Shown here: piece after piece, positions 1 to 7,625 of the stretch | Layout of the letters: the number at the start of each line of letters is the position of its first letter | Numbering within the stretch: position 1 is the first letter of the stretch | DNA from: Pseudogulbenkiania sp. MAI-1 | GTDB lineage: Bacteria > Pseudomonadota > Gammaproteobacteria > Burkholderiales > Chromobacteriaceae | NCBI RefSeq assembly: GCF_000527175.1 | Contig: NZ_AZUR01000001.1 | Coordinates: forward strand, 310,001 to 374,000 | Length of the DNA stretch: 64,000 bases | Direction: 5' to 3' | Notes under the pieces: model-generated | Database searches by the model: none | The model's input: only the letters and a program-made list of their open reading frames with translations | What the model was told of the DNA's origin: nothing | Program-made: the position numbers and the translations under genes

Positions 1-364
1 TGGCCGCCGCCTCCCACTGCCCTTGCGGCACCGCTTCGACGCAGCCGCGCCAGATCTCGGCCAGGTAGGCGCTGGTATACGCCGTCAGCGCCAGGCCGGC
101 GGCGAGCCAGGCCGGAATGTCGCTGCCGGCGAGCGACAGCCCGAAGAACACCATGAACAGCTGCATCAACAGCGGCGTGCCCTGGAACAGCTCGATGTAG
201 AGCCGGGCCACGCGGCGCAGCCACGGCAGCCGGCTGATGCGGGCGTACAACAGCACCAGTCCCGCGCTGCCGCCCAGTACGAAGGCTGAGAGCGACAGCA
301 CCAGCGTCCACAGCGCCGCGCCACCCAGGTGACGGACGATGTCCCACAACGAGAACGAGATCAT
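1..364 (-). CDS. Polar amino-acid ABC transporter permease (partial, C-terminus outside window)
   Basis: The 121 visible residues begin MISFSLWDIVRHLGGA and form an integral membrane permease of the HisM/GlnP type. Two hydrophobic segments lie near residues 15-40 and 65-95. The family's 'ELFQGTPLLMQLF' stretch follows the first of them. The coupling loop that binds the ATPase begins at the window edge (EAVPQGQWEAAA). The start ATG overlaps the stop of the upstream permease in an ATGA junction, so the two are translationally coupled and probably form the membrane heterodimer. The ATPase subunit is not visible and is expected to the left of the window. The substrate cannot be read from the sequence. 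Confidence 0.9.
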   Translation of the reverse strand, partial: MISFSLWDIVRHLGGAALWTLVLSLSAFVLGGSAGLVLLYARISRLPWLRRVARLYIELFQGTPLLMQLFMVFFGLSLAGSDIPAWLAAGLALTAYTSAYLAEIWRGCVEAVPQGQWEAAA

Positions 365-1029
365 GACGGCCTCCCGGAGATCACCCGCCTCCCGAACACG
401 ATCAGTGCCTGGCGCAGCACCATCGCCAGCGCGAGGTAGAGCAGGGCGACCACGAGATAGGTTTCAAAGGCGCGGAAATTGCGCGACTGGATGAAATTGG
501 CGGCGAAGGTCAGTTCCTCGGCCGCGATCTGCGAGCACACCGCCGAGCCGAGCATCACGATCACCACCTGGCTGCACAACGCCGGCCACACCCTGAGCAG
601 CGCCGGGCGCAGCACCACGTGGCGGAAGATCTGCGCGCGGCTCATCGCCAGCGCCGCCGCCGCCTCCAGCTGGCCCTTGGGCGTGGCCTCGATGCCGGCG
701 CGGACGATCTCGGTGCTGTAGGCGCCGAGGTTGACCACCATCGCCAGCCCCGCCGCCTGCCACTCGGAGAACTGCACCCCCAGCGCCGGCAGGCCGAAGA
801 AGATGAAGAACAACTGCACCAGGAACGGCGTGTTGCGGATCGCCTCCACGTAGACGCCGACCAGGCGGTCGAACGGCGCGAGCCGCCAGGCACGGACCAC
901 CCCACCCAGCACGCCGACGGCGGCGCCACCCAGCATGCCGGCGCCGGTCAGGGCGAGGGTATGGACGACGCCTCGTACCAACTGCTCGCGGTAGTCCCAC
1001 ACCGCCAGGAAATCGAACTGATAAGCCAT
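361..1029 (-). CDS. Polar amino-acid ABC transporter permease
   Basis: A 222-residue inner-membrane permease of the His/Glu/Gln family. It carries the conserved 'EAIRNTPFLVQLFF' segment and the cytoplasmic coupling loop 'GIEATPKGQLEAAAA'. I use the ATG at 1029 because a GGAG lies 8 bases before it; an in-frame GTG three codons earlier is possible. The gene lies between the binding protein (upstream) and the second permease (downstream, ATGA overlap), the usual order for a four-part uptake system. It probably pairs with the neighbouring permease. Confidence 0.92.
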   Translation of the reverse strand: MAYQFDFLAVWDYREQLVRGVVHTLALTGAGMLGGAAVGVLGGVVRAWRLAPFDRLVGVYVEAIRNTPFLVQLFFIFFGLPALGVQFSEWQAAGLAMVVNLGAYSTEIVRAGIEATPKGQLEAAAALAMSRAQIFRHVVLRPALLRVWPALCSQVVIVMLGSAVCSQIAAEELTFAANFIQSRNFRAFETYLVVALLYLALAMVLRQALIVFGRRVISGRPS

Positions 1030-1081
1030 GACACTCACTCCGGCCCGGAGAGGCGGTCTCTCCGGGCGCTGTGGGACAGCG

Positions 1082-1873
1082 TTACAGGGATGCCGGCAGC
1101 GAGGCGTTGAGCCAGCGCTCCGAGATCTGGTTCAGCGCGCCGGACTTCTTGGCGCGTGCGACGATCTCGTTCACCTTGGCCAGCAGCGCCGGCTTGTTCT
1201 TGTTCAGGCCGATGTAGCACGGCGAGTTCTTGATCAGGAACTTGGTGTCGAGCGGCCGCTTCTTGATGTGCTCCTTGAGCGAGGTGGCCACCACGTTGCC
1301 GGTGGCGAGCAGCTGCGCCTGGCCGGAGAAGTAGGCCGCCACGGTGGAGTTGTTGTCCTCGAAGCGCTTGATCACCGTCCCGGCCGGCGCGATCTTGGAC
1401 AGCTCCAGGTCCTCCACCGAGCCGCGCGTCACCGCCACGGTCTTGCCGGCCAGGTCGGCGGCGCCCGCCACCTTTTCATTGGCCGGGCCGAACACGCCGT
1501 TGTAGAACGGCGCGTAGGCGGCGGAGAAGTCGATCACCTTCTCGCGTTCCGGGTTCTTGCCCATGCTGGAGATCACCAGGTCGACCTTGCCGGTGGTCAG
1601 GAAAGGCACGCGGTTGGTACTGGTGACCGGCACCAGCTCCAGCTTGACGGCCAGTTCCTTGGCGATCAGCGTGGCCATGTCGATATCGTAGCCTTGCGGT
1701 TTCAGGTCGCTGCCGACCGAGCCGAAGGGAGGGAAGTCCTGTGGTACGGCGACGCGCACGACGCCGGCCTTCTTGATATCGGCCAGCGCGTCGGCGTGCG
1801 CCAGCGGGGCGGCCAGCAGACCGGCCAACACGGCCGAGCCGGCCAGGGTGCGAAGCAGGGTACGACGGTTCAT
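1082..1873 (-). CDS. Amino-acid ABC transporter periplasmic substrate-binding protein
   Basis: A 263-residue family 3 solute-binding protein. It has an N-terminal export signal (MNRRTLLRTLAGSAVLAGLL...AHA, residues 1-27) with an RR pair. The mature fold then shows typical family motifs: 'VRVAVPQDFPPFGSVG', 'GYDIDMATLIAKEL' and 'NRVPFLTTGKVDLVIS'. It would deliver a polar amino acid or related small molecule to the permeases encoded downstream. Its ATG overlaps the regulator's stop codon by four bases (ATGA), so regulator and transporter form one operon. The specific ligand is unknown. Proximity to urate-degradation genes hints at a nitrogen-scavenging role, which is inference. Confidence 0.92.
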   Translation of the reverse strand: MNRRTLLRTLAGSAVLAGLLAAPLAHADALADIKKAGVVRVAVPQDFPPFGSVGSDLKPQGYDIDMATLIAKELAVKLELVPVTSTNRVPFLTTGKVDLVISSMGKNPEREKVIDFSAAYAPFYNGVFGPANEKVAGAADLAGKTVAVTRGSVEDLELSKIAPAGTVIKRFEDNNSTVAAYFSGQAQLLATGNVVATSLKEHIKKRPLDTKFLIKNSPCYIGLNKNKPALLAKVNEIVARAKKSGALNQISERWLNASLPASL

Positions 1874-2589
1874 GCGGTGACTCCTTGCAGAGAGGGTGAG
1901 GCGTGGGGAAAACCGGGCAGCACCAGGGCCAGGCCGATGCGGCCGGCGGCGTGTTGCAGATGGTCGAACATCGCCGCCTGCGCGGCGGCGGGGTCTTGGC
2001 GCAGGATCGCGTCGAGCACCACGCGGTGTTCGTCGGCGGTGTCCCAGATATGGCCGCGGTCGGCGAACGGCAGGCGCAGGCTGTGCGCGATCGGCTGCTC
2101 GAACTGCTGGATCACCGTGGCCAGGGGCTCGTTGCCGGACAGGCGGGCGATCTCCATGTGGAAGGCCAGGTCGTGCTCGGCGGCGCCGACCAGGTCGAGC
2201 TTGTGCAGCGCCGCCTCCATCTGCTGCTGAATCGCCTGTAGCCGCGCGAGGCCGTCGCCGTCGCCACGGCTGGCGGTCAGCGCGGCGGCGGCCGGTTCGA
2301 CGATGGCGCGCAGCTGGAACACCTGCTGCGGCGCGTGTGCGGCCGGGCCGGAGGGGAGTTCGCCGGCCGGGCGCGGCTGGCCGGCGGTGACCAGCACCCC
2401 CTTGCCCGGCTGAGAACGCACCAGGCCGAGCGCCTCCAGCGTGGAAATCGCCTCGCGCAGCGAGGCACGGCTGATGCCCAGCGTCACGGCGAGCTCGCGC
2501 TGCGACGGCAGCATCTCGCCGGGGAGGAACAGTCCTTCATGTATCTGCCGCTGCAAGGTCTGGGCGGCGTAGCTGGAAAGTCGGGTCAT
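1870..2589 (-). CDS. FadR-subfamily GntR transcriptional regulator
   Basis: A 239-residue regulator. Residues 1-70 form the GntR winged helix (QREELAVTLGISRASLREAI-like recognition helix, then the wing 'SQPGKGVLV'). Residues from about 85 to 225 form an all-helical FCD ligand domain with the metal/ligand residues typical of the family (H..FH.EIARLSGN). It is the first gene of the amino-acid transporter operon and is coupled to the binding protein by an ATGA overlap. A perfect inverted repeat lies 28 bases before its start and is the obvious autoregulatory operator. The effector is probably the transported compound, but this is inferred. Confidence 0.92.
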   Translation of the reverse strand: MTRLSSYAAQTLQRQIHEGLFLPGEMLPSQRELAVTLGISRASLREAISTLEALGLVRSQPGKGVLVTAGQPRPAGELPSGPAAHAPQQVFQLRAIVEPAAAALTASRGDGDGLARLQAIQQQMEAALHKLDLVGAAEHDLAFHMEIARLSGNEPLATVIQQFEQPIAHSLRLPFADRGHIWDTADEHRVVLDAILRQDPAAAQAAMFDHLQHAAGRIGLALVLPGFPHASPSLQGVTA

Positions 2590-2616
2590 GCGATTCGGCT
2601 CCTATCGGCGTGGCCT

Positions 2617-2633
2617 GACTGGTCTGACCAGTC
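2617..2633. promoter_or_regulatory. Probable operator of the FadR/GntR regulator
   Basis: GACTGGTCTGACCAGTC is a perfect 8+1+8 inverted repeat. Its core TGGT-N3-ACCA is the half-site arrangement bound by FadR-subfamily regulators such as PdhR. It lies between the sigma-54-type promoter (2655-2670) and the regulator's start codon. Bound protein would therefore sit just downstream of the predicted transcription start and block elongation. Confidence 0.75.
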
Positions 2634-2654
2634 GGGCCGCATGGAGCCGGATTC

Positions 2655-2670
2655 AGCAAACGGCGTGCCA
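2655..2670 (-). promoter_or_regulatory. Sigma-54-type promoter of the regulator/transporter operon
   Basis: Read on the minus strand the sequence is TGGCACGCCGTTTGCT. This matches TGGCACG-N4-TTGCW exactly, with GG at -24 and GC at -12 correctly spaced. It lies 66-81 bases before the regulator's start codon in an otherwise empty 212-base gap. The predicted transcription start is near 2644, just upstream of the operator. The match is by eye, and no activator site was identified. Confidence 0.6.
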
Positions 2671-2801
2671 GCTTCTGGCAGGAAAGGAAGGGGTGGAATA
2701 TCGGCGATTTGTCGTCATTGTCGCCAAATATCGATTTTTTCAGGGGCGAAGTCACACACCGCTAGCGGGCGTGCATCCCATATTGGTGCGCCGCCGCCCC
2801 T

Positions 2802-3728
2802 TCAGCGGGCGGGCACGTAGGGGTGGGTGGCCATCCAGTGGCGCGCGATGTCGAGGCGGCGGCAGACCCAGACGCGGTCGTGGCGCTCGATGTGGTCGAG
2901 GAAACGCTGCAGCGCGCGAAAGCGCCCGGGGCGGCCGATCAGCCGGCAGTGCAGCCCGACCGACAGCATCTTCGGACACTCCTCGCCCTCGGCGTACAGC
3001 ACGTCGAAGGCGTCCTTGAGGTACTGCAGGAACTGCTCGCCGCTGCTGAAGCCCTGCGCCGTGGCAAAGCGCATGTCGTTGGCGTCGAGGGTGTACGGCA
3101 CCACCAGGTGCGGCAGGCGCTTGCCGCTGGCGGTGGTCACCTCGGTCCAGAACGGCAGCTCGTCGCCGTAGTAATCGGCGTCGTACAGGAAGCCGCCGTG
3201 CTCCACCACCAGCCGGCGCGTGTTGGGGCTGTCGCGCCCGGTGTACCAGCCGAGCGGAGTGTGGCCGGTGAGCCGGCACAGCGTCGCCACCGCCTCGGCC
3301 ATATGGCGGCGCTCGGTGGCCTCGTCGACCTCCTGGTAGCTGACCCAGCGCAGGCCGTGGCAGGCGATCTCGTGCCCCAGCTCGACGAAGGCATGCGTCA
3401 CCTCGGGGTGACGCTGCAGCGCCATCGCCACCCCGAACACCGTCAAGGGTAGGCCGCGGCGCTCGAACTCGCGCAGGATGCGCCACACCCCGACGCGGCT
3501 GCCGTACTCGTACAGCGACTCCATGCTCAGGTGGCGGTCCGGGTAGGGCAGCGCGCCGACGATGTCGGAGAGGAAGGTCTCCGAGGCGGCGTCGCCGTGC
3601 AGCACGCAGCGCTCGCCACCCTCCTCGTAGTTGAGCACGAACTGCACCGCGATGCGGGCATTGCCCGGCCAGTCGGCCTGCGGCGGGGTGCGGCCGTAGC
3701 CGATCAGGTCGCGCGGGTAGGCGTTCAT
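2802..3728 (-). CDS. puuE: Allantoinase PuuE (polysaccharide-deacetylase type)
   Basis: A 308-residue cytosolic hydrolase that opens allantoin to allantoate. It belongs to the NodB/polysaccharide deacetylase fold rather than the classical amidohydrolase allantoinases. The N-terminus 'YPRDLIGYGRTPPQADWPG' and the 'NYEEGGE' segment are diagnostic of PuuE, and the length is typical. A strong AAGGAG lies 6 bases before the ATG. It is the last gene of the minus-strand run uraH-puuD-puuE and separated from puuD by only 19 bases. It would complete conversion of urate to allantoate. Confidence 0.95.
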   Translation of the reverse strand: MNAYPRDLIGYGRTPPQADWPGNARIAVQFVLNYEEGGERCVLHGDAASETFLSDIVGALPYPDRHLSMESLYEYGSRVGVWRILREFERRGLPLTVFGVAMALQRHPEVTHAFVELGHEIACHGLRWVSYQEVDEATERRHMAEAVATLCRLTGHTPLGWYTGRDSPNTRRLVVEHGGFLYDADYYGDELPFWTEVTTASGKRLPHLVVPYTLDANDMRFATAQGFSSGEQFLQYLKDAFDVLYAEGEECPKMLSVGLHCRLIGRPGRFRALQRFLDHIERHDRVWVCRRLDIARHWMATHPYVPAR

Positions 3729-3747
3729 GGCGATCTCCTTCGGGCTC

Positions 3748-4938
3748 TCAATCCGGCGCGCCGGCGGCGGCCCACTCGGCGATCACCTGCCGCTCGGCCT
3801 CGGTCATGTGGGTCAGGTTGCCGAGCGGCATGGCGCGGTTCGCCACCTGCTCGGCCAGCCGCGCGGCGTGGCGCTTGATCTCGGCGGGCTCGTCCAGCCG
3901 CACGCCGGCTGGCGGCGCGGAAAACCCGGCAAAACTCGGCCGGGCAGCGTGGCAGGCGACGCAACGCTGCTCGAGGATGGCACGCACCTGCGCCAGCGTG
4001 GCCGCAGGCCGGTCTTGCCGGGCCGTAAGGCCGGGCGGCGCACCGGCCAAGGCCACCAATGCCAGCAGCGCCACGCCGGCGGCCGGAAAACGCCAGTCGA
4101 CGATGCCGCGATGGCGCAGGTTGAAGAAGTGGCGGATCAGCACACCGGCCGCGCCGATGCCGGCCAGCAGCGCCCAGCCGTAGCGGTGGCCGTAGGTGAA
4201 GGCGAAATGCGGGCTGATCATGATGAACAGCACCGGCAGCGTGAAGTAGTTGTTGTGCACCGAGCGCTGCTTGCCGCGCCGTCCCGGCTCGGAGTCTGGG
4301 GTCTCTCCCCGCCGCAAGGCCGCCACCATGGCCTGCTGGCCGGGGATGATGACGAAGAACACGTTGCCGGCCATCAGCGTGCCGATCACCGCACCGGTGA
4401 GCAGGTAGGCCGCACGCGCGGCGAACAACTGCGACAGCCCCCAGGCCAGTGCCACCAGCAGCAGGTAGACCGTGAGCCAGAGCCAGCCGTCGCGTCGTCC
4501 GAGCGGGCTCGCACACAGACCGTGGTAGACCAGCCAGGCGCCGGCCAGCACCAGCAGCGCCACGCCCACCGCCACCGCTGGGGTGAGGCGAGCCACGGCG
4601 GTATCGACCAACATCACCTCGGCCCGCACGAAGTACAGCAACGCCAGCAGCGCGAAGCCCGACAGCCAGGTGGTGTAGGCCTCCCACTTGAACCAGTGCA
4701 GCTTGGCCGGCAGCACGGATGGCGCCACCCGATATTTCTGCGGGTTGTAGAAACCGCCGCCGTGCACCGCCCACAGCTCGCCGCCGACGCCGCGCCGTTG
4801 GAGCTCCGGGTCGCTCGGCGGGGTCAGGTGGTTGTCGAGCCAGACGAAATAGAACGAGGCGCCGATCCAGGCCACCCCCGCGACGAAGTGCAGCCAGCGC
4901 AGCAGCAGCGCCAGCCAGTCGAGCAGGTAGCCCGCCAC
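3748..4938 (-). CDS. puuD: Membrane urate hydroxylase/oxidase PuuD with C-terminal cytochrome c domain
   Basis: A 396-residue protein that oxidises urate to 5-hydroxyisourate at the inner membrane, passing electrons to a c-type heme. About eight membrane helices occupy residues 1-300, starting 'WLHFVAGVAWIGASFYFVWL'. A cytochrome c domain follows with heme motif CVACH near residue 328. The distal Met is probably in 'NRAMPLGNLT', the usual end of these domains. The start is a GTG at 4938, supported by GGGAG 6 bases upstream and lying 2 bases after the uraH stop codon. It is the membrane replacement for soluble uricase. Confidence 0.93.
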   Translation of the reverse strand: MAGYLLDWLALLLRWLHFVAGVAWIGASFYFVWLDNHLTPPSDPELQRRGVGGELWAVHGGGFYNPQKYRVAPSVLPAKLHWFKWEAYTTWLSGFALLALLYFVRAEVMLVDTAVARLTPAVAVGVALLVLAGAWLVYHGLCASPLGRRDGWLWLTVYLLLVALAWGLSQLFAARAAYLLTGAVIGTLMAGNVFFVIIPGQQAMVAALRRGETPDSEPGRRGKQRSVHNNYFTLPVLFIMISPHFAFTYGHRYGWALLAGIGAAGVLIRHFFNLRHRGIVDWRFPAAGVALLALVALAGAPPGLTARQDRPAATLAQVRAILEQRCVACHAARPSFAGFSAPPAGVRLDEPAEIKRHAARLAEQVANRAMPLGNLTHMTEAERQVIAEWAAAGAPD

Positions 4939-4940
4939 GC

Positions 4941-5294
4941 TCAGCTCCCGCGGTAGCTGCTGTAGCCGTAGGGCGACAACAGCAGCGGCACGTGGTAGTG
5001 CGCCGCCGCATCGCTGACGCCGAAACGGATCGGCACCACGTCGAGGAAGGGCGGCTCGTCCAGCACGTAGCCCTGGGCGCGCAGGTAGTCGCCAGCGGCG
5101 AAGTGCAGCTCATACACCCCCGGCAGCAGCGCCCCGCCCTCCAAGAGTGGCGCGTCGCAGCGGCCGTCGGCGTTGGTACGGGTGACCAGCAGCCGGCGCG
5201 GCTGCAGACCGTCGATGCGGTACAGGCTGACGACCAGCCCGGCGGCCGGGCGGCCGAGCGCGGTATCGAGCACGTGGGTGGTGAGGCGGCCCAT
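4941..5294 (-). CDS. uraH: 5-hydroxyisourate hydrolase (transthyretin-like)
   Basis: A 117-residue transthyretin-related enzyme that hydrolyses 5-hydroxyisourate, the PuuD product, to OHCU. The diagnostic N-terminal motif 'LTTHVLDTALGRPA' and the C-terminal tetrapeptide YRGS are both present; these contribute the active-site His, Arg and Ser-Gly end. It is the first gene of the operon that continues into puuD with a 2-base gap. It is divergent from uraD, which performs the next step. No signal peptide is seen, so it is cytosolic. Confidence 0.95.
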   Translation of the reverse strand: MGRLTTHVLDTALGRPAAGLVVSLYRIDGLQPRRLLVTRTNADGRCDAPLLEGGALLPGVYELHFAAGDYLRAQGYVLDEPPFLDVVPIRFGVSDAAAHYHVPLLLSPYGYSSYRGS

Positions 5295-5383
5295 GGCGTG
5301 GCCTTTCTGTCGGGAGATGCTGGCGGGAAGGCGGCGGGGGTGCCGGTTTCCAGAGCGTGCCCACAGTCGTCTTGTCCGATAAA

Positions 5384-5410
5384 ACTACGGTGAATACGCC
5401 CTACTATGGT
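5384..5410. promoter_or_regulatory. Direct repeat in the uraH/uraD divergent promoter region
   Basis: Two near-identical octamers, ACTACGGT (5384-5391) and ACTATGGT (5403-5410), lie 19 bases apart in the 168-base divergent gap. This is roughly two helical turns, so they could be a regulator's paired sites. No regulator gene for this module is visible in the window. Function is not established. Confidence 0.25.
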
Positions 5411-5462
5411 TATAAACATGTCGTGATGATTCGCCGCGCTTCCGCGAGAGGGGAGGGATGCC

Positions 5463-5978
5463 ATGGACAGCCTCGAAACCCCGCTCCTGACACCGGCCGC
5501 CCTGTCGGCCTTGGAGCAGGACGCCTTCGTCGCCGCGCTCGACGGCGTATTCGAACACTCGCCGTGGGTGGCCGAGCGCGCCTGGATGCAACGCCCGTTC
5601 GCCACGCGCACAGCGCTGTGGCAAGCGCTGAACGACGCCATGCTCGCGGCCAGCCGCGACGAGCAACTGGCACTGATCCGCGCCCACCCCGAACTCGGCA
5701 CGCGCGGCCCGCTGACGCCGGCGTCGGGCGGCGAACAACAGGCCGCCGGGCTGCGCCAGGACAACGCCGACACGCGCCGGCTGGCCGAGCTCAATGCGCG
5801 CTACCGCAAGCGCTTCGGCCATCCCTTCATCGTGGCGGTGGCCGGGCTCGGCCGGGACGAGATCCTGGCCCGCCTCGAGCAGCGGCTCGGCGCCACGCCC
5901 GAGCAGGAGTTCGCCCAGTGCCTCGCCGAGATCGGCCGCATCGCGGCGCTACGGCTGGCGCAGCGGGTGAGCGCATAG
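5463..5978 (+). CDS. uraD: 2-oxo-4-hydroxy-4-carboxy-5-ureidoimidazoline (OHCU) decarboxylase
   Basis: A 171-residue helical enzyme that decarboxylates OHCU to S-allantoin, the PuuE substrate. The catalytic region 'LIRAHPELGTRG' (H75-P76) and the later 'RFGHPFIVAVAG' are the family signatures. A GGGAGGG precedes the ATG by 5-7 bases. It is transcribed away from uraH-puuD-puuE. Together the four genes give the complete urate-to-allantoate route. Its stop codon is one base from the end of the convergent thioredoxin-like gene. Confidence 0.95.
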   Translation: MDSLETPLLTPAALSALEQDAFVAALDGVFEHSPWVAERAWMQRPFATRTALWQALNDAMLAASRDEQLALIRAHPELGTRGPLTPASGGEQQAAGLRQDNADTRRLAELNARYRKRFGHPFIVAVAGLGRDEILARLEQRLGATPEQEFAQCLAEIGRIAALRLAQRVSA

Positions 5979-5979
5979 C

Positions 5980-6477
5980 TCAGAGGTGGGGTTCCACCGC
6001 CTGCAGCAGGGTCTTCTCCGACAAGAGGCCGACCAGCTTGGCGACCTGCTTGCCGGAGCGGTCCAGCACCACGGTGTAGGGCAAGCCGCCGGCCGGATTG
6101 CCGATGGCGCGCATCAGGTCGAGCGTGCTGCTGTCGCCCAGCACGATGGGGTAGCTCACCCTGGTGGTGCGCAGGTAATTGCCGACCGAGACCCTGTCGT
6201 CGAGCGCCACGCCCACCACCTCGACGCCGCGTTGCGCCAGCCGCTCGCGCACCGCGTTGAGCATCGGCATCTCCTGGCGGCACGGCACGCACCAGGTGGC
6301 CCAGAAGTTCACCACCGTGACCTTGCCCTTGTATTGGCTGAGCGCGGCGCTTTTGCCGGCAAGGTCGGTAAAGCGCGCGCGTTCCAGCGCCGGGTTGGCG
6401 GCGGCGGGCTGCATCGTCAGCAGGGTGGCGCACAGCAGCAGCACGGTGCGGCCGAGGCTAAGCAGGGTAGAGGTCAT
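5980..6477 (-). CDS. TlpA-like periplasmic thioredoxin-fold protein
   Basis: A 165-residue exported protein. Residues 1-28 are a signal sequence ending in AAA-N. A thioredoxin fold follows with redox motif W-C-V-P-C (C63, C66) after 'KVTVVNFWAT', and a cis-proline in 'GGLPYTVVLD'. This is the TlpA/ResA/DsbE type, reducing periplasmic disulfides or serving cytochrome c maturation. The ATG at 6477 is chosen because AGGA lies 6 bases upstream; a TTG five codons earlier is less likely. No partner gene is adjacent. A second family member is at 25867-26358. Confidence 0.88.
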   Translation of the reverse strand: MTSTLLSLGRTVLLLCATLLTMQPAAANPALERARFTDLAGKSAALSQYKGKVTVVNFWATWCVPCRQEMPMLNAVRERLAQRGVEVVGVALDDRVSVGNYLRTTRVSYPIVLGDSSTLDLMRAIGNPAGGLPYTVVLDRSGKQVAKLVGLLSEKTLLQAVEPHL

Positions 6478-6596
6478 GGGGCATCCTGACAAATAGGGTG
6501 GAAACGGCTTGGAGCGTGCACGGCGGCCAGGGTTCGGTGTGCGGAAGGGGCCGCGTATCTGCTAGACTGAACGATTGATTTCATGGTGGAACCGGC

Positions 6597-7541
6597 ATGT
6601 CCATACTCGTTTGCGGATCGCTTGCCTACGATACCCTGCTGTCGTTCGAAGACCGCTTCGACCGGCATATCCTGCCGGACCATCTGCACAAGATTTCCAC
6701 CACCTTTCGCGTGCCGTCGATGCGCCGCGAGTTCGGCGGCTGCTCCGGCAACATCGCCTACAACCTCGCCATGCTGGGCGAGCGGCCGCTGGTGATGGGC
6801 GCGGTGGGCGAGGACTTCGCCCCCTATCGCGCACACCTGACGCGCCTCGGCGTGGACGACCGCCATATCCGTGTCATTCCCGGCCAGTATACCGCGCAAT
6901 GCTTCATCATCAGCGATTGCGACGGCAACCAGCTGATGGCCTTCCACCCCGGTTCGATGGACCACGCCACCGTCAATCATCTGAGCGACGTCGATACCCC
7001 CGTGGAAATCGCCATCGTCGCCCCCTCCGGCTACCATGGCTGCCTGCAGCATTGCCGTGAACTGGCCGAGGCCGGCATCCCCTTCGTGTTCGATCCCGGC
7101 CAGGAACTGCCGCTGTTCTCGCGCGAGGAGCTGCGCGCGCTGGTGGAAATGGCGAGCTACGTCACGCTCAACGATTACGAGGCCGAACTGATGCGCGAGC
7201 GCGCCGGTCTCACATTGGACGACATCCGCCGCCAGGTGCGGGCGCTGATAGTCACGCGTGGCGCCCAGGGCTCGGAAATCCACGCCGGCGACACCGTGCA
7301 CCGGATTCCGCGCGCCGAACCGGAACAGCCGCCGGTCGACCCTTCCGGCTGCGGCGACGCCTACCGCGCCGGCCTGCTGTACGGCATCAAGCACGGCCTG
7401 GATTGGGAGCTCACCGGCCGGCTCGCCAACCTGCTGGGCGCCATCAAGGTCGCCAGCCTCGGCGCGCAGAACCACTTCTTCGATTGGGCCTTGCTGAAGG
7501 AGCGTTACCGGGCGGCCTATAACGAAGCATGGCCGGATTAG
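6597..7541 (+). CDS. PfkB-family carbohydrate/nucleoside kinase
   Basis: A 314-residue ribokinase-fold kinase. The N-terminal 'GSLAYDTLLSFEDRF', the glycine pair region 'REFGGCSGNIAYNLAMLG' and the C-terminal catalytic motif 'DPSGCGDAYRAGLLYG' are all present. The aspartate in 'GCGDAYRAG' is the catalytic base; the usual GAGD is GCGD here. The closest family resemblance is adenosine-kinase-like, but the substrate cannot be fixed by eye. It starts the plus-strand run that continues, after an 84-base gap, into gshA. Confidence 0.85.
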   Translation: MSILVCGSLAYDTLLSFEDRFDRHILPDHLHKISTTFRVPSMRREFGGCSGNIAYNLAMLGERPLVMGAVGEDFAPYRAHLTRLGVDDRHIRVIPGQYTAQCFIISDCDGNQLMAFHPGSMDHATVNHLSDVDTPVEIAIVAPSGYHGCLQHCRELAEAGIPFVFDPGQELPLFSREELRALVEMASYVTLNDYEAELMRERAGLTLDDIRRQVRALIVTRGAQGSEIHAGDTVHRIPRAEPEQPPVDPSGCGDAYRAGLLYGIKHGLDWELTGRLANLLGAIKVASLGAQNHFFDWALLKERYRAAYNEAWPD

Positions 7542-7625
7542 GGCCCGCCGCCCAGGGTTGAATAAGCCGCCCGTCATCCCCACCATTGTGGAATTCGAAC
7601 CAAAGATCATCCCAAAGGGGAAGAC

